Assembly: GCF_004519405.1 (NCBI RefSeq)
Contig: NZ_SGWI01000003.1
Coordinates: 558,001 to 622,000, forward strand
Length of the DNA stretch: 64,000 nt
Reading direction: 5' to 3'
Origin: Pseudomonas sp. BCA17
GTDB lineage: Bacteria; Pseudomonadota; Gammaproteobacteria; Pseudomonadales; Pseudomonadaceae
The position numbers were made by a program, and so were the translations under genes. Of this stretch, positions 22,088 to 31,893 are shown piece after piece (the first letter of the stretch is position 1; each line of letters opens with the position of its first letter). The notes under the pieces were generated by a model. That model saw only the letters and a list, made by a program, of their open reading frames with translations, did not search any database and had not been told where the DNA came from.

Positions 22088-22113
22088 TCAATATCAAAAA
22101 GTTTTGATATTGA
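22088..22113. promoter_or_regulatory. perfect 26-bp palindrome, candidate operator of the ArsR-methyltransferase regulator
   Basis: Arms TCAATATCAAAA and TTTTGATATTGA are perfect complements separated by AG. It lies 41 bp upstream of the regulator start and 206 bp upstream of tktA, in the divergent promoter region. Length and symmetry fit an ArsR-dimer site; autoregulation is inferred. Confidence 0.7.
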
Positions 22114-22318
22114 TCGATAAGTGGCGGTTATAAGCAGCGCCTATAGTCTTACAGACGAACCGGTGAAAGGTTTCTGCAGGCGATTGCCGCCCGAAGCACA
22201 GGAAAAACACCGCCAAGTGACTATCTGTCATTGCCCGCAGGCGGTGGCTGAGGGAAAATGCCGGTCCTTTTTTCCGTTTCTTTTATTCACTCTATTCAAA
22301 ATCCTCAGGAGATCAGCG

Positions 22319-24316
22319 ATGCCCAGCCGTCGTGAGCGTGCCAACGCCATTCGTGCCCTCAGCATGGATGCCGTGCAAAAAGCCAACAGCGGCCATCCCG
22401 GTGCCCCTATGGGCATGGCGGATATCGCCGAGGTACTTTGGCGTGATTACCTGAAGCACAATCCGAGCAACCCGTCGTTCGCCGACCGTGACCGCTTCGT
22501 GCTGTCCAACGGCCACGGCTCGATGCTGATCTACTCGCTGCTGCACCTGACCGGCTACGACGTCACCATCGATGACCTCAAGAGCTTCCGCCAGCTGCAC
22601 AGCCGCACTCCGGGCCACCCGGAATTCGGCTATACCCCAGGCGTCGAGACCACCACCGGTCCCCTGGGCCAGGGCCTGGCCAACGCCGTTGGCTTCGCGC
22701 TGGCTGAAAAAGTACTGGGCGCGCAGTTCAACCGCCCTGGCCACGACATCGTCGACCACCACACCTATGTGTTCCTGGGTGATGGCTGCATGATGGAAGG
22801 CATTTCCCACGAAGTCGCTTCCCTGGCCGGTACCCTGGGCCTGGGCAAGCTGATTGCCTTCTACGATGACAACGGCATCTCCATCGACGGTGAAGTCGAA
22901 GGCTGGTTCACCGATGACACCCCGAAGCGTTTCGAAGCCTACAACTGGCAGGTGATCCGCAACGTCGACGGCCACGACCCGGAAGAAATCAAGACCGCTA
23001 TCGACACCGCCCGCAAGAGCGCGCAGCCAACCCTGATCTGCTGCAAGACCACCATCGGTTTCGGCTCGCCGAACAAGCAAGGCAAGGAAGACTGCCACGG
23101 CGCCCCACTGGGTGACGCGGAAATCGCCTTGACCCGCGAAGCGCTGAAGTGGAACCACGGCCCATTTGAAATTCCTGCCGACATCTATGCCGAATGGGAT
23201 GCCAAGGAAAAAGGCCTGGCCACTGAAGCCGAGTGGGACCAGCGTTTCGCCGCCTACTCCGCCGAATTCCCCGAGCTGGCCAATGAGCTGGTACGCCGCC
23301 TCGCCGGTGACCTGCCTGCCGATTTCTCGGAAAAAGCCTCGGCCTACATCGCCGAAGTCGCGGCCAAGGGCGAAACCATCGCCAGCCGTAAAGCCAGCCA
23401 GAACACCCTGAATGCCTTCGGCCCGCTGTTGCCTGAGTTCCTCGGCGGTTCGGCTGACCTGGCCGGTTCCAACCTGACCCTGTGGAAAGGTTGCAAAGGT
23501 GTCTCGGCTGAAGATGCCAGCGGCAACTACATGTACTACGGCGTGCGCGAGTTCGGCATGAGCGCCATCATGAACGGCGTGTCCCTGCATGGTGGCCTGG
23601 TGCCTTACGGTGCGACCTTCCTGATGTTCATGGAATACGCCCGCAACGCCGTACGCATGGCCGCGCTGATGAAGAAACGCGTGATCCACGTGTACACCCA
23701 CGACTCCATCGGCCTGGGCGAAGACGGCCCGACGCACCAGCCGGTCGAGCAACTGACCAGCCTGCGCACCACGCCGAACCTGGACACCTGGCGCCCAGCC
23801 GACGCGGTGGAATCCGCGGTGGCCTGGAAGCATGCCATCGAGCGTAAGGACGGCCCTTCGGCTCTGATCTTCTCGCGTCAGAACCTGCAGCACCAAGTGC
23901 GTACCGACGCGCAGATCGCCGACATCAGCCGTGGTGGTTATGTGCTCAAGGACTGCATCGGCGAGCCGGAACTGATCCTGATTTCCACCGGTTCCGAAGT
24001 GGGCCTGACCGTTCAGGCCTACGACAAGCTGACCGCACAAGGCCGCAACGTGCGCGTTGTGTCCATGCCGTGCACCAGCGTGTTCGAAGCCCAGGACGCC
24101 GGCTACAAGCAATCGGTACTGCCACTGCAGGTCAGCGCGCGTATCGCCATCGAAGCGGCTCACGCCGACTACTGGTACAAGTACGTGGGCCTGGAAGGCC
24201 GCGTGATCGGCATGACCACCTACGGTGAGTCCGCGCCGGCGGCAGCGTTGTTCGAAGAGTTCGGCTTCACCCTGGAAAACATCCTGGGTCAGGCTGAAGA
24301 GCTGCTGGAAGACTAA
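22319..24316 (+). CDS. tktA: transketolase
   Basis: 665-residue thiamine-diphosphate enzyme of the pentose phosphate pathway that moves two-carbon units between sugar phosphates. Landmarks: [39 protein letters not shown], the ThDP motif [13 protein letters not shown] ending at [19 protein letters not shown], and the pyrimidine-domain [13 protein letters not shown] and [20 protein letters not shown]. The ATG preceded by CAGGAG is used; 66 further in-frame codons upstream are non-coding. It starts the tktA-epd-pgk-fba group of central-carbon genes. Confidence 0.98.
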   Translation: MPSRRERANAIRALSMDAVQKANSGHPGAPMGMADIAEVLWRDYLKHNPSNPSFADRDRFVLSNGHGSMLIYSLLHLTGYDVTIDDLKSFRQLHSRTPGHPEFGYTPGVETTTGPLGQGLANAVGFALAEKVLGAQFNRPGHDIVDHHTYVFLGDGCMMEGISHEVASLAGTLGLGKLIAFYDDNGISIDGEVEGWFTDDTPKRFEAYNWQVIRNVDGHDPEEIKTAIDTARKSAQPTLICCKTTIGFGSPNKQGKEDCHGAPLGDAEIALTREALKWNHGPFEIPADIYAEWDAKEKGLATEAEWDQRFAAYSAEFPELANELVRRLAGDLPADFSEKASAYIAEVAAKGETIASRKASQNTLNAFGPLLPEFLGGSADLAGSNLTLWKGCKGVSAEDASGNYMYYGVREFGMSAIMNGVSLHGGLVPYGATFLMFMEYARNAVRMAALMKKRVIHVYTHDSIGLGEDGPTHQPVEQLTSLRTTPNLDTWRPADAVESAVAWKHAIERKDGPSALIFSRQNLQHQVRTDAQIADISRGGYVLKDCIGEPELILISTGSEVGLTVQAYDKLTAQGRNVRVVSMPCTSVFEAQDAGYKQSVLPLQVSARIAIEAAHADYWYKYVGLEGRVIGMTTYGESAPAAALFEEFGFTLENILGQAEELLED

Positions 24317-24345
24317 GGCGCGTTCCCTTGTAGGAGCGAGCTTGT

Positions 24346-24477
24346 TGTGGCGAGGGAGCTTGCTCCCGCCGGGCTGCGAAGCGGCCCCAATCCGAGTGAC
24401 CGAGCTGTATCAGATACACCTCGGCAACCGGTTTGGGAGCGCTACGCGCTCCAGCGGGAGCAAGCTCCCTCGCCACA
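24346..24477. repeat. REPIN (GAGGGAGCTTGCTCCC type), copy B
   Basis: Inverted REP units TGTGGCGAGGGAGCTTGCTC and GAGCAAGCTCCCTCGCCACA around a longer core than the other copies (about 130 bp in all). It lies between tktA and epd in co-directional genes, so it may affect the transcript between them. Half of another unit type (TAGGAGCGAGCTTG) stands just before it. Confidence 0.95.
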
Positions 24478-24525
24478 CAAGCGCTCTCTTACAGTTGTTT
24501 GTGTCGCCCATACTGCGAGAACCCC

Positions 24526-25581
24526 ATGCCTCAACCGCGTCCCTACAAAGTTGCACTCAACGGCTACGGCCGCATTGGTCGTTGCGTCTTGCGTGCTCTG
24601 TTCGAGCGAGGGGCGGCGGCCGGGTTTGAAATTGTCGCGATCAACGATCTGGCCGACATGCCCAGTATCGAATACCTGACACGCTTTGACTCCACCCACG
24701 GCCGGTTCCCGGGCGAAGTGCGGGTTGACGGCGATTGTCTGCACATTAATGGCAGCTGCGTGAAAGTGCTGCGCAGTGCCACCCCCGAGGGCATCGACTG
24801 GGCGGCGTTGGGCGTCGACCTGGTGTTGGAATGCTCCGGTGCCTACCACACCCGTGGCGATGGCCAGCGTTTCCTCGACGCCGGTGCACCACGCGTGCTG
24901 TTTTCCCAGCCGATGGCCAGCGAGGCGGATGTCGACGCCACCATCGTCTACGGCATCAACCAGGATTGCCTGACCGGTGATGAACTGCTGGTGTCCAACG
25001 CTTCCTGCACCACCAACTGCAGCGTGCCGCTGTTGCGCCTGCTGGATCAGGCGATTGGCCTGGATTATGTGTCGATCACCACGATCCACTCCGCGATGAA
25101 CGACCAGCCGGTGATCGACGCCTACCATCACGAAGACCTGCGCCGCACGCGATCGGCGTTTCAGTCGGTGATTCCGGTGTCCACAGGTCTGGCCCGTGGT
25201 ATCGAACGCCTTTTGCCGGAACTTGCCGGCAGAATCCAGGCCAAAGCCGTACGGGTGCCGACGGTGAACGTGTCCTGCCTGGATATCACCATGCAGACCG
25301 TCAGCGACACGGATGCGGCGGAGGTCAACCGGATCCTGCGCGACGCCGCCACCAGCGGCCCGCTCAAAGGCTTGCTGGCCTACACCGAGTTGCCCCACGC
25401 CAGTTGTGATTTCAACCATGACCCGCATTCGGCGATTGTCGATGCCAGCCAGACCCGCGTTTCCGGCCCGAGGCTGGTGAACATCCTGGCCTGGTTCGAC
25501 AACGAATGGGGCTTTGCCAACCGCATGCTGGATGTTGCCGAACACTATCTGCACATCGCTTCTAAACAACCTCAACAGTAA
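24526..25581 (+). CDS. epd: D-erythrose-4-phosphate dehydrogenase
   Basis: 351-residue member of the GAPDH family. NAD-binding start [20 protein letters not shown], catalytic cysteine 161 in [14 protein letters not shown], and [16 protein letters not shown] with the catalytic histidine. The position between tktA and pgk and the sequence type fit Epd, which oxidises erythrose 4-phosphate for pyridoxal phosphate synthesis; GAPDH activity cannot be excluded. The ATG of [13 protein letters not shown] is used; its ribosome binding site is weak. The frame extends upstream only through REPIN DNA. Confidence 0.9.
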   Translation: MPQPRPYKVALNGYGRIGRCVLRALFERGAAAGFEIVAINDLADMPSIEYLTRFDSTHGRFPGEVRVDGDCLHINGSCVKVLRSATPEGIDWAALGVDLVLECSGAYHTRGDGQRFLDAGAPRVLFSQPMASEADVDATIVYGINQDCLTGDELLVSNASCTTNCSVPLLRLLDQAIGLDYVSITTIHSAMNDQPVIDAYHHEDLRRTRSAFQSVIPVSTGLARGIERLLPELAGRIQAKAVRVPTVNVSCLDITMQTVSDTDAAEVNRILRDAATSGPLKGLLAYTELPHASCDFNHDPHSAIVDASQTRVSGPRLVNILAWFDNEWGFANRMLDVAEHYLHIASKQPQQ

Positions 25582-25598
25582 TTCAGGAACTGCGACCC

Positions 25599-26762
25599 AT
25601 GACCGTGTTGAAGATGACCGACCTCGATCTGCAAGGTAAGCGCGTACTGATCCGCGAAGACCTCAACGTCCCAGTCAAGGACGGTGTTGTCGCCAGCGAT
25701 GCGCGAATCCTGGCCTCGCTGCCGACCATCAAGCTGGCCCTGGAAAAAGGTGCGGCCGTGATGGTCTGCTCCCACTTGGGTCGCCCGACTGAAGGTGAGT
25801 TCTCCGCCGAAAACAGCCTCAAGCCTGTAGCCGATTACCTCAGCAAAGCCTTGGGGCGTGAGGTGCCGCTGGTGGCCGATTACCTGAACGGCGTCGACGT
25901 AAAAGCGGGCGACATCGTGCTGTTCGAAAACGTGCGCTTCAACAAGGGCGAGAAAAAGAACAGCGACGAACTGGCCCAGCAATATGCGGCCCTGTGCGAC
26001 GTGTTTGTGATGGATGCCTTCGGCACCGCTCACCGCGCCGAAGGTTCGACCCATGGCGTGGCCAAGTTCGCCAAGGTCGCGGCTGCCGGCCCGCTGCTGG
26101 CTGCCGAATTGGACGCACTGGGTAAGGCCCTGGGGGCTCCGGCTCAACCGATGGCCGCCATCGTGGCCGGCTCCAAAGTGTCCACCAAACTGGACGTGCT
26201 CAACAGCCTGAGCCAGATCTGCAATCAACTGATTGTCGGCGGCGGTATCGCCAACACCTTCCTGGCCGCTGCCGGCCATCCGGTGGGCAAGTCGCTGTAT
26301 GAGCCGGACCTGCTCGACACCGCCCGTGCAATCGCCGCCAAAGTCAGCGTGCCGCTGCCGGTCGATGTGGTGGTAGCCAAGGAGTTTGCTGCAAGCGCCG
26401 AGGCGACGGTCAAGCTGATCGCTGACGTGGCTGCCGACGATATGATCCTGGATATCGGCCCACAAACCGCGGCTAACTTCGCCGAATTGCTGAAGTCTTC
26501 CCAGACTATCCTGTGGAACGGTCCGGTCGGCGTGTTCGAATTCGATCAGTTCGGCAACGGCACCAAAGTGTTGGCCAAGGCGATTGCTGAAAGCACGGCA
26601 TTCTCCATTGCCGGCGGCGGCGACACCCTGGCGGCCATCGATAAATATGGCGTTGCTGACCAGATCTCCTACATTTCTACCGGTGGCGGCGCGTTCCTCG
26701 AGTTCGTCGAGGGCAAAGTGCTGCCAGCCGTTGAAGTGCTGGAAACCCGGGCCAAAGGTTAA
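25599..26762 (+). CDS. pgk: phosphoglycerate kinase
   Basis: 387 residues, the standard bacterial length. It transfers the phosphate of 1,3-bisphosphoglycerate to ADP in glycolysis. Landmarks: [16 protein letters not shown] (substrate arginine and aspartate), [40 protein letters not shown], and the nucleotide-domain [24 protein letters not shown] and [11 protein letters not shown]. It begins 17 bp after epd and is followed closely by two small lipoprotein genes and fba. Confidence 0.98.
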   Translation: MTVLKMTDLDLQGKRVLIREDLNVPVKDGVVASDARILASLPTIKLALEKGAAVMVCSHLGRPTEGEFSAENSLKPVADYLSKALGREVPLVADYLNGVDVKAGDIVLFENVRFNKGEKKNSDELAQQYAALCDVFVMDAFGTAHRAEGSTHGVAKFAKVAAAGPLLAAELDALGKALGAPAQPMAAIVAGSKVSTKLDVLNSLSQICNQLIVGGGIANTFLAAAGHPVGKSLYEPDLLDTARAIAAKVSVPLPVDVVVAKEFAASAEATVKLIADVAADDMILDIGPQTAANFAELLKSSQTILWNGPVGVFEFDQFGNGTKVLAKAIAESTAFSIAGGGDTLAAIDKYGVADQISYISTGGGAFLEFVEGKVLPAVEVLETRAKG

Positions 26763-26791
26763 GGCGCGTGATCCGGAAAAGGAGCATTCCC

Positions 26792-27019
26792 ATGATCAAG
26801 TCGCTGGCATTGGTGATCACCGCAAGCCTGTTGGTCGCCTGCGGTAGCCCGCCGCGGGTAGCGTCCGAGGCGGATAAAGCCGATGCGCCGCACAAGCACA
26901 GCTGTTACCAGGCCGACTGGCAAGCCGAAACCATGCCGGTGATCAACAAGCGCATCGGCAACGAGCGGCTGGAGAAATACGACGCCGCGCCCAACGGTCA
27001 GGAACAGGGTTGCCCTTGA
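26792..27019 (+). CDS. small lipoprotein of unknown function
   Basis: 75 residues. Preceded by AAAAGGAG at ideal spacing. Signal MIKSLALVITASLLVACGSP with lipobox LVAC, then a short hydrophilic part with HKHSCYQADWQAETMPVINK and a second cysteine near the end. It lies 29 bp after pgk; a small gene at this place is also found in P. aeruginosa (between pgk and fba). No function known. Confidence 0.78.
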   Translation: MIKSLALVITASLLVACGSPPRVASEADKADAPHKHSCYQADWQAETMPVINKRIGNERLEKYDAAPNGQEQGCP

Positions 27020-27080
27020 TGGGTCTGATCAACTAACCGACAGCAGTGGCGGCCCCTGGGTCGCCGTTCGAGGATTGGCA

Positions 27081-27413
27081 ATGAAAGGCGTTTTCGCCCT
27101 GGCGGCACTGGCACTTCTGGCTGGTTGCAGCAGCATGAATATGTTCAACAAGGCAGAGTCGACAGACAAGTGGACCACCTGGACCTGCGACAGCAAGGCC
27201 GAGGTCAACTGGCGTTTTGCCAATGCAGCCCGCAATGAGGTGGATGTGCGCCTCGGCGGTTCCGACCAGGTTTACCGCCTCAAACAAGAGGTTGCCGCCT
27301 CGGGCGTGCTGTACAGCGACGGCCAACTGGCGTTTCACACAAAAGGTGAGGAAGGCCTGGTTTACTGGGTCGCCACCGATGACTTGATCGGACGGGGCTG
27401 CAAAGCCCAGTAA
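27081..27413 (+). CDS. MliC-like lysozyme-inhibitor lipoprotein
   Basis: 110 residues. Start after GAGGATTGGCA; lipobox LLAGC in MKGVFALAALALLAGCSSMN. The mature domain has WTCDSKAEVNWRFANAARNEVDVRLGG and a second cysteine near the C-terminus (GRGCKAQ), the small beta-barrel pattern of MliC/PliC membrane-bound inhibitors of C-type lysozyme. The C-terminal YxTxxxxLxGKxxxAxLxxG inhibitor loop is not obvious, so activity is uncertain. It is in line with pgk and fba. Confidence 0.7.
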   Translation: MKGVFALAALALLAGCSSMNMFNKAESTDKWTTWTCDSKAEVNWRFANAARNEVDVRLGGSDQVYRLKQEVAASGVLYSDGQLAFHTKGEEGLVYWVATDDLIGRGCKAQ

Positions 27414-27445
27414 GAACACGGTCTGGAATTTAATGAGATCCAGAG

Positions 27446-27467
27446 GTGGGAGCGGGCCCGCTCCCAC
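27446..27467. repeat. single REP hairpin
   Basis: Palindrome GTGGGAGCGGGCCCGCTCCCAC, downstream of the MliC-like gene. A lone REP unit; it could also slow transcription but lacks a T-run. The rest of the 214-bp gap before fba shows no gene. Confidence 0.75.
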
Positions 27468-27627
27468 AGTAGATCCGGTTCCAAAGTGACATGGATTTTG
27501 AATCGGACACTGCAATAACGATTCAGCAGGCCAAGCCTTAACCCCTTGATCTGCAATAACTTGAATAGCAGCCGCCGCTACGGCAGGCTTGCACGATTAA
27601 CGACCCTCGATCGGGAGAGACAACACA

Positions 27628-28692
27628 ATGGCACTTATCAGCATGCGTCAAATGCTGGACCACGCAGCCGAGTTCGGCTACGGCGTCCCAGCTTTTAACG
27701 TCAACAACCTTGAGCAGATGCGCGCCATCATGGAAGCCGCTGACAAGACCGACTCCCCGGTGATCGTCCAGGCTTCGGCCGGTGCCCGCAAATACGCCGG
27801 TGCGCCGTTCCTGCGTCACCTGATCCTCGCCGCGATCGAAGAATTCCCGCACATCCCGGTGTGCATGCACCAGGACCACGGCACCAGCCCTGATGTGTGC
27901 CAGCGCTCCATCCAACTGGGCTTCAGCTCGGTAATGATGGACGGCTCCCTCGGTGAAGACGGCAAGACCCCGACCGACTACGAGTACAACGTACGCGTCA
28001 CCCAACAAACCGTGGCCATGGCCCACGCCTGCGGCGTATCGGTTGAAGGTGAGCTGGGTTGCCTGGGTTCCCTGGAAACCGGCATGGCCGGCGAAGAAGA
28101 CGGCATCGGCGCCGAAGGCGTGTTGGATCACAGCCAGATGCTGACCGACCCGGAAGAAGCTGCCGACTTCGTGAAAAAGACCCAGGTTGATGCCCTGGCC
28201 ATCGCCATCGGTACCAGCCACGGTGCCTACAAGTTCACCAAGCCACCTACCGGCGACGTGCTGGCCATCGACCGCATCAAGGAAATCCACAAACGCATTC
28301 CCAACACCCACCTGGTGATGCACGGTTCTTCCTCGGTACCGCAAGAGTGGCTGGCGATCATCAACCAGTACGGCGGCGACATCAAAGAAACCTACGGCGT
28401 ACCGGTTGAGGAAATCGTCGAAGGTATCAAGTACGGCGTGCGCAAGGTCAACATCGACACCGACCTGCGCCTGGCTTCCACCGGTGCGATGCGTCGCCTG
28501 ATGGCGACCAACCCGAGCGAGTTCGACCCACGTAAGTTCTTCGGCGCTACCGTAACGGCAATGCGCGACGTGTGCATCGCTCGCTACGAAGCGTTCGGTG
28601 CGGCCGGTAATGCTTCGAAGATCAAGCCGATCTCGTTGGAAGCGATGTACCAGCGGTATTTGAAAGGTGAGTTGAACGCTAAGGTGAACTAA
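27628..28692 (+). CDS. fba: class II fructose-bisphosphate aldolase
   Basis: 354-residue zinc enzyme (Calvin-cycle subtype) that splits or makes fructose 1,6-bisphosphate. Landmarks: [37 protein letters not shown] with zinc histidine and catalytic aspartate, [48 protein letters not shown] with the other zinc histidine, and [13 protein letters not shown]. Fused cell-cycle-independent ribosome binding site GGGAGA precedes the ATG. Last gene of the tktA-fba group, with a terminator after it. Confidence 0.98.
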   Translation: MALISMRQMLDHAAEFGYGVPAFNVNNLEQMRAIMEAADKTDSPVIVQASAGARKYAGAPFLRHLILAAIEEFPHIPVCMHQDHGTSPDVCQRSIQLGFSSVMMDGSLGEDGKTPTDYEYNVRVTQQTVAMAHACGVSVEGELGCLGSLETGMAGEEDGIGAEGVLDHSQMLTDPEEAADFVKKTQVDALAIAIGTSHGAYKFTKPPTGDVLAIDRIKEIHKRIPNTHLVMHGSSSVPQEWLAIINQYGGDIKETYGVPVEEIVEGIKYGVRKVNIDTDLRLASTGAMRRLMATNPSEFDPRKFFGATVTAMRDVCIARYEAFGAAGNASKIKPISLEAMYQRYLKGELNAKVN

Positions 28693-28710
28693 GCCTCGCG
28701 TTTAAATAGA

Positions 28711-28737
28711 AGCCCGCAGTGATGCGGGCTTTTTTTT
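28711..28737 (+). terminator. Rho-independent terminator of fba
   Basis: AGCCCGCA, loop GTGA, TGCGGGCT followed by a run of T. It begins 18 bp after the fba stop. Confidence 0.93.
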
Positions 28738-28765
28738 CGGTTGGGATTCGATGCCTGCGCGTGGT

Positions 28766-29431
28766 TTATTCGTGATCAATATCCAACTTGGCAAACGTCA
28801 CCCGCGCGCCTTCCTTGCTATCCCCACTGTTGTCCTGCACATACACCCCCGCCTTGAAGTACAACGGCTTGGTCCCCCACGCCGCGCCGATTCGCTCGTT
28901 CCATTCTCCGTCGGCGGCATACACGCTGAGCAAGCCGGCTTTGTTGAGGTTGATCACGTAGGTAAAACTCTTCTCCAGCGGCACATTCGACGCGATGGTC
29001 ACCACGCGGCCTTCGCCGTCATCCGGGCGCATGCGCACCTTGGCGACGATGTTGCCGGTCTGGGTTTTTTCCTTGAACTGGTATTCGAGCTTGATCAGCG
29101 GCTTCTGGCTGTCGTAGGCATGAATCTGCCCGATCACGACTTTCCCGGACGATGGTACCTGGTTGACCTCCAGGGTCGCCCGCAGGAAGTTGTTCGCTTC
29201 CGGATAGGTCCAGTTGCGCAACCTGCCGTCGGCGTAGGTCTCACGTAATTCACTGCGTGGGTAGATGGCGTTTTCAGTGCGGGTGCCGGTCACTGGTGTC
29301 CAGAATTGCACGTTACTGCCTTCGGCCTGGAAATACTGGTCGTTGAAACCGCTCATCAGCTTCGGCGTGTCGATGGTTGCGGGCGGGGAGCCGACAGGAA
29401 TGCTCAGGTTCCAAGTGGAAAGGTCGATCAT
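28766..29431 (-). CDS. polysaccharide lyase family 7 (alginate lyase)
   Basis: 221-residue single-domain jelly-roll lyase. All three PL7 blocks are present: RSELRE (59-64), QIH (102-104) and YFKAGVYVQ (191-199), which hold the catalytic Arg, Gln, His and Tyr. It should cleave alginate by beta-elimination; QIH rather than QVH is often linked to activity on polyguluronate or mixed blocks. No signal peptide is visible at this start, which follows AAGGCCAACGCC. No alginate-synthesis or uptake gene is near. It converges with fba and is divergent from the GGDEF-EAL gene. Confidence 0.92.
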   Translation of the reverse strand: MIDLSTWNLSIPVGSPPATIDTPKLMSGFNDQYFQAEGSNVQFWTPVTGTRTENAIYPRSELRETYADGRLRNWTYPEANNFLRATLEVNQVPSSGKVVIGQIHAYDSQKPLIKLEYQFKEKTQTGNIVAKVRMRPDDGEGRVVTIASNVPLEKSFTYVINLNKAGLLSVYAADGEWNERIGAAWGTKPLYFKAGVYVQDNSGDSKEGARVTFAKLDIDHE

Positions 29432-29744
29432 GGCGTTGGCCTTATTGCAGGGGGGTTGAAAGCTTTAGCCCGGGGGCTTCACAGATTCTTTATAGGTGGG
29501 TTCGCGTCGGTTGTTAAACACTTCCTGGCAATTTATTGGCGTCAACGGAATGCCAAAAAGCCATATGTCGCGGGGGGCGTGGCCTGTAGGGTTTGACCGT
29601 TAGTCGGCTTCCTGACCATTGGCGCAATGATGGCATTCACTTCACTTCTGCTTTTTTAGAACCGGGTCTAGAGTGATGCCTCAGTGTTTGTCCGGTTTTA
29701 GTCTTAGAAGTGACCGGTGCAGCTCCCAAAGGAAGAGACGTAGC
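29432..29744. other. intergenic region between PL7 lyase and REC-GGDEF-EAL gene
   Basis: About 310 bp between divergent genes, moderately AT-rich in places. AAAGGAAGAG near 29728 is the ribosome binding site of the plus-strand gene. I see no palindrome or small gene. Confidence 0.4.
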
Positions 29745-31850
29745 ATGGATTGTGCTCCACACCACGGCGATGGCAGTTCGGTTCTTTTGGTGGTCGACGA
29801 CTACCCTGAAAATCTCATCAGCATGCGTGCATTGTTACAGCGGGAAGACTGGCGGGTAATCACCGCCGCTTCCGGCCTGGAAGCCCTGGAATTACTGCTG
29901 GCCCACGAAATCGATCTGGTGCTGCTGGACGTGCGTATGCCCGGCATGGATGGTTTTGAAGTGGCGCGCTTGATGCGTGGCAGCCAGCGCACGCGAATGA
30001 CGCCGATCATCTTTCTCACGGCCCATGCCCAATCTTCCGCCGCAGTGCAGGAAGGTTATGCCAGCGGTGCCATCGATTACCTGTTCAAACCCTTTGACCC
30101 GAATATCCTCAAGCCCAAAGTGCAGGTGTTGCTGGAGCACCAGCGTAATCGGCGGGCCTTGCAGCGCCTGAGCCATGACCTGGAGTCTGCCCGTGCCTTC
30201 AATGCCTCGGTGCTGGACAACGCTGCCGAGGGCATTTTGGTGGTGGGTGAGGGCAGCGTCATCCAGTATGCCAACCCGGCGATTTCGCGCCTGCTCAACG
30301 CCACAATGGCTGAGTTGCAGGGTGAAAGTTTTCTGAGTTTCCTGCAAAAGCCCCACGTGCCTGCCTGGTTGGGTTTCCCGATGTACGAGGCGTATCGCAA
30401 AGGGGAAATGTGGCGCCAGCACGACGCGATTTTGCGTACCCTTCGCGGTCAGCAAGTGCCGGTGGCGTTGTCTTGCGCACCTCTGCCCGTTGAGCAGAAG
30501 GCCATGGTGGTGACGGTGCTGGATATGTCCGAAGTACACCATCTTCACCAACAGTTGGAGTTCCAGGCGGTCACCGATCCGCTGACCGGGCTATTGAACC
30601 GGCGTGGCTTCCAGCAGGCGGTGGAGAGCACCCTGCTGCGCAGCGAGCGCAATGATCAGTCGCTGGTGTTGTTGTACCTGGACCTCGACGGATTCAAGCG
30701 GGTCAACGATACCTTGGGTCACGACGCCGGCGACCGCGTGCTGCGCTGGGTGTCGGAGCAGATGCAGGCGTGTCTGCGTTCCTACGACATTCTCGGACGT
30801 ATGGGGGGCGACGAATTCACCGCGTTATTGGAGCTTGAGTTCCCGGAACAGGCGGCGAAAATCTCGGAGAAGCTGATCGAGCGGGTGTCTGTTTGTCAGC
30901 ACCTCGATGGCTTGGATGTCATGCTCGGGGCCAGCATCGGTATTGCGACGTACCCGGACTGCGGTTCGGACTTGAGCGGCCTGCTGCGGGCGGCGGATAT
31001 CGCGATGTACGAAGCCAAGCGCGCGGGCCGTCAACAGTATCGTTATTACGATAAAGACATGAACGGCCGCGCCCGCTCACGGTTGATGCTCGAAGACAGT
31101 GTGCGTACCGCCATCGAGAACAAGGAGTTCACCCTGGTGTTCCAGCCACAGGTGTCGTTGGAAGATGGGCGTCTGCGGGGCGTGGAGGCGCTGCTGCGCT
31201 GGCAGCACCCGAGCGTCGGCGACGTTCCCCCGGGGCTGTTTTTACCGTTGCTGGAAGAGGCTCGCCTGATCAGCCAGCTGAGTACCTGGATCTACCAGCA
31301 GGTCGCGGCTCAGCGCCAAGCGTGGCAAGTCAATTTTGATAGCGAGCTGGTGTTGAGCGTGAGCCTGAGCATCAGCCAGTTCAACATGCCCAACCTCGTG
31401 AACCAGTTGCAGCAGGTACTGGAGCGACATGGGTTGCAAGGCCGGCAGTTGGAGGTGGAAATCAGCGAGGACTGCCTGATGAACAACCTGCAAGAATCCA
31501 CCAGGCAGCTCAAGTTGCTGCGCCAGCTCGGTGTGCGCATTGCGCTGGACGATTTCGGCGCGGGTCGCTGCTCGTTGGCCCATTTACGCGATCTGGAGTT
31601 CGATACGCTCAAGCTGGACCCGCAACTGGTGGCTCGCCTGCCGGGCTCGAAGCGGGATGCGGCGATGGCGCGCAGCATTATCCAGCTGTGTGAACACTTC
31701 GATGTGTCGGTCATCGCCGAGGGCGTGGAAACGCAGGAGCAAGCCGTGTGGCTCAAGGCCAATGGCTGCCTGTTTATCCAGGGCCCTTTAGCGGCGCAAC
31801 CGTTGCTCGCCGAGGAGGTTGCGGCCTGGACCCACCCCCGCCCGCTTTGA
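29745..31850 (+). CDS. response regulator with PAS, GGDEF and EAL domains (c-di-GMP turnover)
   Basis: 701 residues, cytoplasmic. REC domain (about 15-130) with phospho-acceptor Asp62 in LLDVRMPG and Lys115; PAS-like region (about 152-265); GGDEF domain with intact GGDEF at 354-358 and an I-site RxxD (345-348) exactly five residues before it; EAL domain with Glu481, Glu572, Asp602-Asp603, Lys623, Glu659 and Gln679. The metal-binding Asn of the usual VNLS motif is Ser540 here (SVSLS). So cyclase activity is likely, and phosphodiesterase activity possible but perhaps reduced. No histidine kinase is adjacent. It would set c-di-GMP in response to a phosphorelay and a PAS ligand. Confidence 0.92.
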   Translation: MDCAPHHGDGSSVLLVVDDYPENLISMRALLQREDWRVITAASGLEALELLLAHEIDLVLLDVRMPGMDGFEVARLMRGSQRTRMTPIIFLTAHAQSSAAVQEGYASGAIDYLFKPFDPNILKPKVQVLLEHQRNRRALQRLSHDLESARAFNASVLDNAAEGILVVGEGSVIQYANPAISRLLNATMAELQGESFLSFLQKPHVPAWLGFPMYEAYRKGEMWRQHDAILRTLRGQQVPVALSCAPLPVEQKAMVVTVLDMSEVHHLHQQLEFQAVTDPLTGLLNRRGFQQAVESTLLRSERNDQSLVLLYLDLDGFKRVNDTLGHDAGDRVLRWVSEQMQACLRSYDILGRMGGDEFTALLELEFPEQAAKISEKLIERVSVCQHLDGLDVMLGASIGIATYPDCGSDLSGLLRAADIAMYEAKRAGRQQYRYYDKDMNGRARSRLMLEDSVRTAIENKEFTLVFQPQVSLEDGRLRGVEALLRWQHPSVGDVPPGLFLPLLEEARLISQLSTWIYQQVAAQRQAWQVNFDSELVLSVSLSISQFNMPNLVNQLQQVLERHGLQGRQLEVEISEDCLMNNLQESTRQLKLLRQLGVRIALDDFGAGRCSLAHLRDLEFDTLKLDPQLVARLPGSKRDAAMARSIIQLCEHFDVSVIAEGVETQEQAVWLKANGCLFIQGPLAAQPLLAEEVAAWTHPRPL

Positions 31851-31893
31851 ATTCGCTACACTGGTGGCCTTTCGAGCCCCGTTGCAGACCCCC

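Noticed and set aside
22313..24163. 616-codon frame opposite tktA
   Set aside because: Antisense shadow of transketolase; composition typical of reverse-strand GC3-driven open frames.
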